Shown: one piece after another, positions 37,327-46,860 of the stretch
Layout: each line of letters opens with the position of its first letter
Numbering within the stretch: position 1 is the first letter of the stretch
From: Candidatus Methanogranum gryphiswaldense
GTDB lineage: Archaea; Thermoplasmatota; Thermoplasmata; Methanomassiliicoccales; Methanomethylophilaceae
DNA: 64,000 nucleotides
NCBI GenBank assembly: GCA_019262145.1
Contig: CP076745.1
Span: 1 to 64,000 of the forward strand
Direction of reading: 5' to 3'
Notes under the pieces: model-generated
Database searches by the model: none
What the model was told of the DNA's origin: nothing
What the model saw: the letters and a program-made list of their open reading frames with translations, nothing else
Program-made: the position numbers and the translations under genes

Positions 37327-37703
37327 AGGCTGTGATCTCCCCAAGCACACTTTGGCGCGGGAGTTCCCGTATTATCTGTATATATTTTGGCCAAAAGCCC
37401 TATCGCCTTGATAGCGGTACAGATCCTACACATTTCAATGGATATATCCGATTTTTCTTCCGCCAGAAGTTTGGCAGAAACTTTGATCTCTTTCTCAAAG
37501 AGATTATAATATTCACTAGACTCTATGACTGAACTGCCGCCCCTTTTATTCTTAAGATACTGAGATATGGCGGCGTCGGTGACGCCGAACATCTTGGCCA
37601 CATATGACTGCTTAAGACCGTATGTCTCCACCAGTTCTTTTGCCAATTCTCTTCTAATCGTTGGAAGAACATACCATACAACTACCTCGCAGGGCGTTTT
37701 CAT
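37311..37703 (-). CDS. HTH (XRE-like) transcriptional regulator
   Basis: 130 residues from ATG 37703; a TTG one codon before is possible. The HTH is at about residues 25-52 (GLKQSYVAKMFGVTDAAISQYLKNKRG). The C-terminal half has C-x2-C (MCRIC) and a further Cys near PKCAW, suggesting a metal-binding or redox sensor. It lies downstream of the giant helicase gene on the same strand. Confidence 0.78.
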   Translation of the reverse strand: MKTPCEVVVWYVLPTIRRELAKELVETYGLKQSYVAKMFGVTDAAISQYLKNKRGGSSVIESSEYYNLFEKEIKVSAKLLAEEKSDISIEMCRICTAIKAIGLLAKIYTDNTGTPAPKCAWGDHSLHIDI

Positions 37704-37738
37704 CAAATTAACAATAGATTACACCTATTAATATCTGA

Positions 37739-40700
37739 TTAGGCACCAGGGTTGGTCTTGAGATAAAACTCGGACACATCCCAATCATCCTCTTCGGCAG
37801 TCTTACCCTCATCTATCTTTACGCCCAACTGCTTGGCGACCTCTTTGATGTATCTTGCGGCTGCATCGTCGCCTTTGAAGCCCTCTACTTTTGCACCAGA
37901 TATGCAAACTTTTCCTTTAAAGGACCCGATTATCTCTGTGCCGGAGAAAATAACACACTCCGTCGCCCCACATACTTTCTTGATATGATTTCTAAGGAAT
38001 AGATGCAGATTGTCCTGGGTGTTCAACAGCATCTTTTCGACGAACGGTCTAGGATTTATATCCTCATCCTCTTTGAGTATCCATCTCAATGTTGGATCGT
38101 CTTGCAAAAGGAATCCCTTTACCAAGAATCCTTCGTTCTCCAATTCAGACAGTATCTCCCTGGTGACGCCCATTCTAATGTTTAGGAATTGAGACAAACC
38201 TTCGGCCGAAAAGATTCCGAAGTCCTTGAAATGCATCATTATAACGTCTTTGAGAGCGTGCTTTGTCTCGATGTCCTTCAACGGTACTATGCTGTAATAC
38301 GAGTCCGCGTCCTGATATATCATAGATTGCTTAGATAACGCTGCAAGGGCCTCGAGGGTCTTGTTCATCGATAAGGCGGAATTGGCAATTATCTCTTTCC
38401 TGGATATTGGCTGTCTCTCCTTGATCAATCTGTACATCGACCTCATATCTTCGTCCATCTCTCCGTTCTTGGTGGCACGATAAAGCGATGCGAAATCGAG
38501 TGTTGTGTATCCTACATATGGTGGAGAAAGGGCCATCCTTACAAGCATGCCACGCTCGACCTGCTTCTTTATCGATGTTTTCTCGATGACCCTTGTGACC
38601 AATTCCTGATCATTGCGTATATAGCCTCTTGAAGCCACACAACGATCTACCGTCTGATATTTTGAAAATTTGGATACTTTCTGCTTGTAGAAAACATAGC
38701 TCAGATACTCTTTTTCCGAAAAGGTCCTGACTATGAATTTTCCTTTTGCATAGAAACCGTTCACACAGTGATACCCGTTAGATTTTAGAATTTCTGATAC
38801 CTCTTCGCTTAGCTGAAGTGCATCGGTCCCCATTACTTCCCTTATCCGTACAACGTCCGTATTCTTCATCTTGAAGAAATTCATCAGATTATCGATAGCC
38901 CCGAGGACCTCTTTGAAATCGGACGGATTGTCAATATCCACTCCCCTGATCTCTATACATCCAGACATTTCCCAGATTTCGAGTGCACCGATGACATTGC
39001 TTCCCCTGACCAGAGGATATATCCATTTATCGCCATAACGCGCAGATAATTCTGCCCATTTAGCCCCGAGATCATGATCGAAAAGAGAGAGTATCTTGAC
39101 CCTCTTGTCTGGTGCTGGTGCGTTCTCCATCGCAGAGATCTCGTCAGGCATGATGTACATCGTTGTCTGACCACTTCCAACTAAAATTGGCATGGCACCA
39201 ACATCTTTTGCAACAGAATCAATCTCATCAAGAGGGACCCCCGTCAAGAACCGCAAGGCTTGTGCCGGTATCGGACCGTGCGCCCTTATGTAATTTTTAA
39301 TTAGATCTCTTGAAGGTTCACCAGAAGGAAGACCTGGCCTATAAACCTTGTATGTGTTTTCTGTCCCCCAATCCTCTCTTTCATCAAAAGCACGTATTAT
39401 CTTTAAAGAACGGTCCAATCTCTGAAGTGATTCCTTGATCTCTTCCTTGTCACGGCCCGTCTCTGCCACGAGCTGCCTCATGGTAGCATAACCCAGGCCA
39501 TCGATCATATTGAGGAGCTTCTTATCCTCCTCTGTGGACTCATCCTCTCTGAGAGAGGCTAAACGGTCTCCGTCTTCGGAAAGAACATACCTTACTCTTC
39601 CTCTCACGAATCTTCCCAGAAGGATCTGCTCTGACTCCCTCATCGCATGCCATTCTTTGAGATTGAAATCCTTGACCCTATTGAAGACGTCTATCTCGCT
39701 CCCCGCCGAACCATAGAATCTGAAGAAATCGTCGATGGATTCGAATTCCTCGCCCTTTGTGACCCTATAATTCTCAACGGTATCATAATCATAGATGTTC
39801 TCCTTTCCGGCTTTGAGTCTTAGGCGGTCCAATGTCTTCATGTATTGAGTGTTCTCAGATACTAAGAAGAAGCCTTTGGCCAACTCTTCACTATTCACCA
39901 AAGATTCCAGAGACGACCTGGCCTCCTCCTCGGGTACAGACAGTGCGAAAGCCACCTCTTGGACCGTTGCAGGCGCAGAACAGTCCAAATAACGCAGCAC
40001 GATCGCATCCAGACTAGATGCCTTATCTAGCTCAGGATACGCGACCCTACCGAAATACCATCTGTTGTTCGCAGCAAGGTCTGTTCTTGTGATAAGGTAC
40101 ATGGACTCCAATTTACGCACCGATCTGAATGTCAGATCCTCACTTATCTCCAGTTCGGATGTGATGTCGCTCATGGCCGTCCTGTCGGATATGCAATCGT
40201 ATACCTGAAGGTCCTGATCTGTAAGTTCCCTTTCTTTCACGGTCGCGGCTGCATATTTGGGGATCTCTGTCTTGACCATTATGTGCGGTTCATCAAGGAA
40301 CACAGTACCGATTGTGCCCTCTTTGATCAATTCCCTGATCCACTCATCAACGACCTTCCTCTCCTCATCGCAGTATGCATAGATATTGCGTCCGCGCTCC
40401 CTCAGCGCCTGTAACGGCCCGGTACGCATGAGAAGTTTGGGTATGTCCTCTTTGCTCGTGACACGGCCCATCTTCTGCCTAAAATACGGAACCACTTGGT
40501 CCTCTTCAAACTCGAAATCCTTGATAGAATCGCCCAAGGCCCTTGTGAGCACTTTGCGGTGAAGCTCTCTTAATAACGCAGACCTATCCTCCATGAGAAC
40601 AATGTCCGAGAATCCAGACAAGATTATGGAGTGGGCAAATGGCGAGGGAGTTCCATTGAAATTTATTGTCTGAACGCTCATCTTTCCATTCTCTATCATC

Positions 40701-43156
40701 TGGAGAACATACTTGGCATTCTTTACATCCATATCATCTTCGAGAACCTCTCTGTATGTCTCCTCGATAACAGGTTCATTTTCCATATTCCCAAGATTAT
40801 CAAGAAGATATGCGGACCTTATCTGTTGTCTGTTCACTGATATGGGGCGACCCATATAATTTCTAAGGATCATGAAACTACGGGCCGCTGTGTGTCTGAA
40901 TCTAAGCTTGAATATCTCTGAGTCCTTTATGGACTTCCTCAGTATCAATTCTATATCTTTAGAACTCAACATTCCAGGAATGTCCTTTATTTCTATTTTC
41001 CTTGAAGTCCCGATCATGAAGTTATCATCTGTTATCGTGATAGAGACATTGGAACCGATGATGTTGGTTATCCTATAGGCGTATGCTCTGGACAAAGCAT
41101 CGTTCACCCTTCTGCCGAAAGGGAAATGAAATATTATCCTCTGATTCCCCGAAGGATCGATATATTCCTCTATCGCCAGCTTATCCGCATCCGGTATGAA
41201 TCCCGATACGGCCTTTTGTTCTCTTAGATATGAAACTATACTCCTGGCTGAACCCTCATCGATATCGAATTCCTTACTGATGTCCGGAATAAGAATATCG
41301 GAATCGGTATCGATACGCTCTGCCATCTCTGTTCTGAATTCGGCAACATCCATTGAGAGGTCGAAGCTTCTCGGAAGCATTTCTCCCGCCCAGGATGGAA
41401 CCGTTGGCTTCCTTCCGTTGGCCTCTTTGACGTATGCCATCATTCCCTTGGAACGAACGAACTCGAATGATCTTCCTCCCAAAACAAAGACGTCCCTGGG
41501 AGATAGTCTCTCCACGAATTTCTCCGATAGTTCACCTGCTGTCGAACCGTGACTTGTGATGACACGATAATTGGCCTCTTCAGGTATCGTTCCCAGATTC
41601 ATGAGATATATCATTCTGGAACCTTTCTTTCTTCCAAACTGATTCTCCTCTTCATCATACCATATCTTGGAATACACTCCCTCGTGCTCATCCTTGCTTC
41701 CAAGATACCTCAGAACGTTAACAAAACTCTCCATGGTCAACGTGCGGTAACAGTAGGAACCCTTGATCACATCATACGCAGAATCCACATTCCATCTGTA
41801 GTCCAAACTCATCCCCACGACTGTCTGTGATAGGACGTCGAGACAATTCTCAGGTATACCGACACGGTCGATATCACTGCGGTGCGCGGCGCGGCACATC
41901 ACCGCACATTCGACCAGGTCGTCTGGATCGAAAACCATAAGACGTCCCTTGGCCACCTTTCCGAAACTGTGTCCCGACCTTCCGATCCTTTGAAGTCCTT
42001 TGGCGACAGACTTGGGAGAACCGATCTGACAAACAAGGTCCACAGAACCGATATCGATACCCAATTCCAGGGACGTTGATGACACGACACATCTTATCTC
42101 TCCCCTCTTTAGACGCTCTTCGACGTCCAACCTTATTTCCTTGCCCAATGAGCTGTGATGGACCTCTATGTTGTCCAATCCTCTTTCCTTGAGTTTGTAA
42201 ACTACACTTTCCGCACCCGATCTGGTGTTCGTGAATATCAGTGTTGTCTCATGGGTATCGACAAGCTCCTTGAGTTTATCGTACATCATAGAATTGACTA
42301 TGTCTGATGATAATGTCGTCATATCATCCGTAGGACATATTACCTTCAGATCGAGTATCTTCTTCGAATCCGATTCTATGAGTGTGACATCACGGGTAGA
42401 ACCATCTGGATTGCATCCCACAAGATATCCTGCAATGGCCTCGATGGGGGCAAGTGTCGCTGAAAGTCCTATCCTTGTAAATTTATTGTCGCAGAAATTC
42501 TGCAACCTCTCCAAAGTGAGAGATAGGAATACCCCCCTTTTTGAATCGCATATGTCATGGATCTCATCGAGGATCACCCATTCCACCTGTTTCAAATTCT
42601 CACTGAACTTAGGAGCGGCGAGTATAAGTGCCAAAGACTCGGGTGTTGTTATGAGTATATGTGGAGGATGGCGGACCATCTTTTGTCTATCGCTCTGTGA
42701 GGTGTCTCCAGAACGGACCGCGACCTTTATCCCAGGGATGTTCAGATTATTTGCCGCGGCAACCTCTCTCATCTCAGCAAGGGGCGTGTTCAAGTTCCTG
42801 TTTACGTCATTAGCAAGTGCTTTTAAAGGTGAGATATACACACAATAGATCCTTTCCTCCAAACGGCCTTCTGACGCATACCTGGTCAGTTCATTGATTA
42901 TACTGGTGAATGCGGTGAGTGTCTTTCCTGATCCAGTAGGCGATGATACGAGCACGTTCTTTCTCTGATGTATCACGGGGATTGCTCTGGCCTGCGGCTC
43001 CGTGAGATCTTCAAATTTCTCATAGAACCATTTGGAGATCAAAGGTTCCATCAACCCCATGACCTCGTCCATTGTATGCGTCTTATCAATCCGCTCCAAA
43101 TCCTCACCTAGATTAATGCCTAGCTTACTGCAAAGGGGTATATATTTCCTCCCCAA
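37739..43156 (-). CDS. giant Lhr-family helicase (about 1800 residues)
   Basis: A single frame of up to 1805 residues. Walker A SSPTGSGKT is at residues 71-79, DEIHDI near 196, SATLAP, and SSTSLELGIDIGSVDLVCQ with QRIGRSGH; then the Lhr winged-helix core to about residue 870. The C-terminal half (about 900 residues) has repeated winged-helix segments, as in the bacterial Lhr C-terminal region related to AlkZ. Bacterial Lhr is about 1500 residues. The annotated start is a TTG at 43156 in a GGGGAGG context; ATG 43072 (1777 residues) is an alternative. It lies beside two base-excision genes. Confidence 0.88.
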   Translation of the reverse strand: MGRKYIPLCSKLGINLGEDLERIDKTHTMDEVMGLMEPLISKWFYEKFEDLTEPQARAIPVIHQRKNVLVSSPTGSGKTLTAFTSIINELTRYASEGRLEERIYCVYISPLKALANDVNRNLNTPLAEMREVAAANNLNIPGIKVAVRSGDTSQSDRQKMVRHPPHILITTPESLALILAAPKFSENLKQVEWVILDEIHDICDSKRGVFLSLTLERLQNFCDNKFTRIGLSATLAPIEAIAGYLVGCNPDGSTRDVTLIESDSKKILDLKVICPTDDMTTLSSDIVNSMMYDKLKELVDTHETTLIFTNTRSGAESVVYKLKERGLDNIEVHHSSLGKEIRLDVEERLKRGEIRCVVSSTSLELGIDIGSVDLVCQIGSPKSVAKGLQRIGRSGHSFGKVAKGRLMVFDPDDLVECAVMCRAAHRSDIDRVGIPENCLDVLSQTVVGMSLDYRWNVDSAYDVIKGSYCYRTLTMESFVNVLRYLGSKDEHEGVYSKIWYDEEENQFGRKKGSRMIYLMNLGTIPEEANYRVITSHGSTAGELSEKFVERLSPRDVFVLGGRSFEFVRSKGMMAYVKEANGRKPTVPSWAGEMLPRSFDLSMDVAEFRTEMAERIDTDSDILIPDISKEFDIDEGSARSIVSYLREQKAVSGFIPDADKLAIEEYIDPSGNQRIIFHFPFGRRVNDALSRAYAYRITNIIGSNVSITITDDNFMIGTSRKIEIKDIPGMLSSKDIELILRKSIKDSEIFKLRFRHTAARSFMILRNYMGRPISVNRQQIRSAYLLDNLGNMENEPVIEETYREVLEDDMDVKNAKYVLQMIENGKMSVQTINFNGTPSPFAHSIILSGFSDIVLMEDRSALLRELHRKVLTRALGDSIKDFEFEEDQVVPYFRQKMGRVTSKEDIPKLLMRTGPLQALRERGRNIYAYCDEERKVVDEWIRELIKEGTIGTVFLDEPHIMVKTEIPKYAAATVKERELTDQDLQVYDCISDRTAMSDITSELEISEDLTFRSVRKLESMYLITRTDLAANNRWYFGRVAYPELDKASSLDAIVLRYLDCSAPATVQEVAFALSVPEEEARSSLESLVNSEELAKGFFLVSENTQYMKTLDRLRLKAGKENIYDYDTVENYRVTKGEEFESIDDFFRFYGSAGSEIDVFNRVKDFNLKEWHAMRESEQILLGRFVRGRVRYVLSEDGDRLASLREDESTEEDKKLLNMIDGLGYATMRQLVAETGRDKEEIKESLQRLDRSLKIIRAFDEREDWGTENTYKVYRPGLPSGEPSRDLIKNYIRAHGPIPAQALRFLTGVPLDEIDSVAKDVGAMPILVGSGQTTMYIMPDEISAMENAPAPDKRVKILSLFDHDLGAKWAELSARYGDKWIYPLVRGSNVIGALEIWEMSGCIEIRGVDIDNPSDFKEVLGAIDNLMNFFKMKNTDVVRIREVMGTDALQLSEEVSEILKSNGYHCVNGFYAKGKFIVRTFSEKEYLSYVFYKQKVSKFSKYQTVDRCVASRGYIRNDQELVTRVIEKTSIKKQVERGMLVRMALSPPYVGYTTLDFASLYRATKNGEMDEDMRSMYRLIKERQPISRKEIIANSALSMNKTLEALAALSKQSMIYQDADSYYSIVPLKDIETKHALKDVIMMHFKDFGIFSAEGLSQFLNIRMGVTREILSELENEGFLVKGFLLQDDPTLRWILKEDEDINPRPFVEKMLLNTQDNLHLFLRNHIKKVCGATECVIFSGTEIIGSFKGKVCISGAKVEGFKGDDAAARYIKEVAKQLGVKIDEGKTAEEDDWDVSEFYLKTNPGA

Positions 43157-43253
43157 GTAGACCGAAAATGGCCGAAAATGAGAACATATTCAAAAAACAA
43201 ATATCTGATTCGGAATAGAAAATATAAAGACAAGTAACCCGATTGGTCTACCA

Positions 43254-44096
43254 ATGAAAAACAAGGTTGTACTGGTAGCATTTGTTCTAGCAATTTCTAT
43301 TATGGTACTGCCAACATTCACAGCAGAGTACTCAGACAGTGCAACTGAATACTACATTGAAGGATATATCGTCACAACACAACCCGAAGGAAATGTGGCT
43401 TTGGAAGGCGTAGAAGTGACCATCCTATACAACAACACATCTTATTCTGATACTACAGACGAAACGGGTAAGTTTTCAATTTCAGTACCTTCCATAACTG
43501 GACTGCAGATTGAATTCACTTTAGAAGGATATACCATTCGTTCATGCCCGAATATCACTGCACAAGAGGGCAGCGATTATTACGTGCTTGATCTCTCAAA
43601 TGTAACTCCTACAGGAAATGTTTACCAGATAACATCAGACGCGGATGGATTACTGCCTGCAATAATGTATCCGACCTCAGCAAATGTAACGGGTACTATC
43701 TCGTACTCAGACGGATATGTAAATGGAGCAACAGTCACACTTGTATCCACAGATACTTCCGAAAGATATGAGGCCGAGACAAATTCCAAAGGTATATTCC
43801 TAATTGAATGTCCAACTGGAGAATACACCCTCACAGTGAATTGCGGCGGATTCGAAACTAGCAAACAGACCATAGAGGTCAAAGAAGGCACTATGTCCGT
43901 GAACATAACCCTCACAATAAAAGAAAACCAGACCATCCTCGGACTTGATCTCATGCACTTTATCATGGTAATAGGGGTCATTTTTGGTATCTTCATATCT
44001 TGTATACTTTTTATCCTGGGACATCGCAAGAAAAATAAGATAACTATTGTAGACGATACACACGTCGAAGATGAAAAAGGAAAGATCAATCCCTGA
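43254..44096 (+). CDS. secreted, membrane-anchored carboxypeptidase-regulatory-like protein
   Basis: 280 residues: signal peptide (about 1-24), an outer region of two beta-sandwich domains (about 30-110 and 130-220), each with the CarboxypepD_reg pattern (GVEVTILYNNTSYSDTTDETGKFSI and GATVTLVSTDTSERYEAETN), then a transmembrane helix (about 232-257) and a basic tail (GHRKKNK). Many N-x-S/T sites suggest N-glycosylation, the chemistry of the STT3-like gene at the window start. TATA-like AAATATAA lies 24-34 bases upstream. Its end overlaps fumB by 11 bases. Confidence 0.8.
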   Translation: MKNKVVLVAFVLAISIMVLPTFTAEYSDSATEYYIEGYIVTTQPEGNVALEGVEVTILYNNTSYSDTTDETGKFSISVPSITGLQIEFTLEGYTIRSCPNITAQEGSDYYVLDLSNVTPTGNVYQITSDADGLLPAIMYPTSANVTGTISYSDGYVNGATVTLVSTDTSERYEAETNSKGIFLIECPTGEYTLTVNCGGFETSKQTIEVKEGTMSVNITLTIKENQTILGLDLMHFIMVIGVIFGIFISCILFILGHRKKNKITIVDDTHVEDEKGKINP

Positions 44097-44655
44097 TCAA
44101 AGATTTCCTTACATTCTCATATAAACTATTTCCATGACAATCCATGGCCACTACCAACGGGCCCAAATTGTCCGTGTCGAACTTCCACATGGCCTCTGCC
44201 ATGCCAAGGTCTTCCCATTCTACACCAGCCACTTTTGATAATCCTTCTGCTAATGATACGGCTGCTCCACCAGTAGCCGCAAGATATACACATCCTGTCT
44301 CCTTCATGGCCTCAAGAACTTCGGACGACATGCCACCTTTACCGATTATGGCCCTTATTGAGAATCTTCTGATCATCTCTGGCTCAAGCTTGTTCATTCT
44401 TGCACTGGTGGTGGGGCCCGCAGCAATAACGGTCCAATTATTTCCATCTTTTACCATAATGGGGCCGCAATGATACAGAACAGAATTCTTGATCTCCTTT
44501 GGAACAACTCTGCCCTCATTCGAATATTCAATGGCACGCATGTGCATTTCGTCCCTTCCAGTAATTATGGGCCCGCTTATTGAGACAACCTCCCCCAATT
44601 TTAATCCCTTGATGGTATCATATGACAACGGAGAACGCAAAGACCTCATAGCCAT
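44086..44655 (-). CDS. fumB: fumarate hydratase, beta (C-terminal) subunit
   Basis: 189 residues, the small subunit of the two-subunit class I (Fe-S) fumarase, which interconverts fumarate and malate. VSISGPIITGRDEMH, GPTTSARMNK, IIGKGGMS and TGGAAVSLAEGL are family blocks. Its start lies 10 bases inside fumA, so the two are coupled. In methanogens this belongs to the incomplete citric acid pathway. Confidence 0.93.
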   Translation of the reverse strand: MAMRSLRSPLSYDTIKGLKLGEVVSISGPIITGRDEMHMRAIEYSNEGRVVPKEIKNSVLYHCGPIMVKDGNNWTVIAAGPTTSARMNKLEPEMIRRFSIRAIIGKGGMSSEVLEAMKETGCVYLAATGGAAVSLAEGLSKVAGVEWEDLGMAEAMWKFDTDNLGPLVVAMDCHGNSLYENVRKSLIRD

Positions 44656-45533
44656 GCCCCCTGGGAGTACTCGACACCCTTGTTTGACATCTTGACCGAT
44701 GCCCTACGGGTCGCCCAACAACCAATATTAACGGCAACAGGAAGACTTGCCGTGTGGCAATAAGCTGTGTTTATCTTAACTGCAAGAACAGTGGTTGAAC
44801 CACCTAGCCCCATCGGCCCCAATCCGCTACTATTGAGTTTAACAAAAAGATCTTCCTCCATCTTTTTAAGCACTGGATCTGGATTGTCTTCGTCTATTGG
44901 CCTTATCAATGCAGTCTTGGACAGCGCAACGCATTCATCGGCCGTGCCACCGATGCCGATGCCAACTATGCCCGGGGGACATGGCCGCCCGCCTGCATCC
45001 AATACAGTATCAACAACGAATTTCATTATCCCTTCCATGCCATCTGCCGGATTGAGCATACTGAGATGGGTCATATTCTCTGACCCTGCACCTTTCAAAA
45101 GTACGGTTATCTCTGTGAATTCATCATCTGTGGGAATGAAATGCACTATCGGCATACCCTTACCAAGATTGTCGCCGTTGTTCTTTCTGGTTATCGGATC
45201 CACTGTGTTTGGTCTCAGAGGGATTGTTCTTGTAGCCTTTTCGACACCTTTCGCAATTTGATCAATAATGTGGGACTCGAACTTCCCTCTAACATAAAAT
45301 ATTGGAATTCCCGTATCCTGGCACATAGGTCTTCCAAGAACCTCTGCCTTTTTTACATTGTCCAATATCGCACCCAATTGAGAGTATGCTATCGGATTTG
45401 TCTCCCATGCAGCAGCCGCTTCCAACGCCCATCCGATATCCTTGGGCAATTTAGTATTTGCCAGACGCAATAGATTAACAACAGTGTCCTCGACTGATTC
45501 TGGTAATTTTATCATTGTCACGGCCTTCACCAT
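44646..45533 (-). CDS. fumA: fumarate hydratase, alpha (N-terminal) subunit
   Basis: 295 residues from ATG 45533 (ATG 45515 also possible). RPMCQDTGIPIFYV and RPCPPGIVGIGIGGTADEC carry two of the three Cys ligands of the 4Fe-4S cluster; GPMGLGGSTTVLAVKINTAYCH and SLPVAVNIGCWATRRA follow near the C-terminus. The start overlaps the nmd3 stop. Confidence 0.93.
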   Translation of the reverse strand: MVKAVTMIKLPESVEDTVVNLLRLANTKLPKDIGWALEAAAAWETNPIAYSQLGAILDNVKKAEVLGRPMCQDTGIPIFYVRGKFESHIIDQIAKGVEKATRTIPLRPNTVDPITRKNNGDNLGKGMPIVHFIPTDDEFTEITVLLKGAGSENMTHLSMLNPADGMEGIMKFVVDTVLDAGGRPCPPGIVGIGIGGTADECVALSKTALIRPIDEDNPDPVLKKMEEDLFVKLNSSGLGPMGLGGSTTVLAVKINTAYCHTASLPVAVNIGCWATRRASVKMSNKGVEYSQGAWL

Positions 45534-46564
45534 TTGCTAGGAACGTAATATATGGTCCCGTCGATATCCACGACCTTGACCGTTTCCCCTACCCTCGTGC
45601 CCTCTGGTAATATCAGATCCAGTGTAGAATAGTTCGTAGGGTGGATTATCTGTATCTCACTTCCCGTCTTACTCACTACCGTCACCTCTGTCAAATCAGC
45701 TGCCTTAGTTATAACTTTAAGATCGTTCATTTCGACGCGTTTTATCGTTCTTTCCTTGAAATTAGATAGGTCGACAAGCTTACCTCCGGAATTGGAAACC
45801 TTTACGAGAACATAATTGTGTTTGGAATGACTTACAACATCCCATACATGGAAATTAGGCAGACGTACCAGATATGTCAATCTGTACATCTCCTGACCAT
45901 CTCTTGTCTGTCCTACAAGCTTCGAAGCCTCTTTGGTTTCTGCCGAGTATGAATCAGTCAACATTTTAGCAAGGGCCTTACCCAGTTGTATAGATGACAA
46001 ATATACGTCCACTCCACCAGTCACCAATTCCATCTTGGAAATGAATATGTTCCTGTTCGTCTCGGCTTGATTGGCGACATAATTCTCCACACGTGCCAAA
46101 ACCTCTTCCTTCAGATCACTGGAAAGCTCTTTCACACATGTCCTTATCTGAAGTATGGATTCGTAATAATTACCGAGTATTCTAGAACATCTTTTACAAA
46201 CCGTATTTTTTACACGAACTATGATCGATGATTCACACTCTATCTCGACACCGGAAACGTCCAGACGGGCCTGTACGCGCACAAGATAGTTGCTTTTATC
46301 CTGTTCATCGACAGACGCTCCGATCTGTAACACCCTTGCCTCTCTAACAACTGAGAGCTGTTCTATGCCTGTGTCCTCTATGACCTTCATCTTTTCAACA
46401 CAGACCCACTCATCGCGCAGGTGATATTCCCCACAGTTTGTACAAACCTGAAGGTCCACGTGATGCGGCATGGACATTAACTGACGTCCTTCCAAGAAAC
46501 ACTCCACACACAGACCGTCAATGATATCGTCGCAGTCCTTTCCACATTTTACACAAAATCTCAC
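45527..46564 (-). CDS. nmd3: NMD3 family ribosome biogenesis protein
   Basis: 345 residues from GTG 46564. The N-terminus has zinc-ribbon Cys pairs (C4VKC7, then CVEC, CTNC), a KRCSRI segment and the NMD3 core with two further domains. Eukaryotic NMD3 exports 60S subunits; archaea have no nucleus, so a conserved role in large-subunit maturation is inferred. GTGA overlap with DUF424 and coupling to fumA downstream. Confidence 0.9.
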   Translation of the reverse strand: MRFCVKCGKDCDDIIDGLCVECFLEGRQLMSMPHHVDLQVCTNCGEYHLRDEWVCVEKMKVIEDTGIEQLSVVREARVLQIGASVDEQDKSNYLVRVQARLDVSGVEIECESSIIVRVKNTVCKRCSRILGNYYESILQIRTCVKELSSDLKEEVLARVENYVANQAETNRNIFISKMELVTGGVDVYLSSIQLGKALAKMLTDSYSAETKEASKLVGQTRDGQEMYRLTYLVRLPNFHVWDVVSHSKHNYVLVKVSNSGGKLVDLSNFKERTIKRVEMNDLKVITKAADLTEVTVVSKTGSEIQIIHPTNYSTLDLILPEGTRVGETVKVVDIDGTIYYVPSKW

Positions 46565-46860
46565 AAAATCACCACTTGGGCGTGCTTGACGCCCCCTATT
46601 TCAATAACATTGGACATGGAGACGATGCCTTCTGTCATTGCTCTTTCAACGATCGAATTACCGACCAGATTCATTATCGTCACGGATTTTGTGCGTTCAA
46701 TGAATGTTTCCTCGGATACTATCTCTCCGCCATAAAACCTTTCAGAAACGGTTATTTTTACACCGTTATCTCTGAACGTCTTACCGAGTATCTCTTCGTC
46801 GCATGCGGCAAGTATCCTGTCGTTCTCATGAACGTGTATCTTAACATATACCATTTTCAC
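46561..46860 (-). CDS. DUF424 family protein
   Basis: 99 residues from GTG 46860, or 97 from ATG 46854. ILAACDEEILGKTFRDNGVKI followed by FYGGE matches the archaeal DUF424 family as I recall it. The gene lies between MCM and NMD3 with four-base overlaps on both sides, a tight unit of replication and ribosome genes. Function unknown. Confidence 0.85.
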   Translation of the reverse strand: MKMVYVKIHVHENDRILAACDEEILGKTFRDNGVKITVSERFYGGEIVSEETFIERTKSVTIMNLVGNSIVERAMTEGIVSMSNVIEIGGVKHAQVVIL

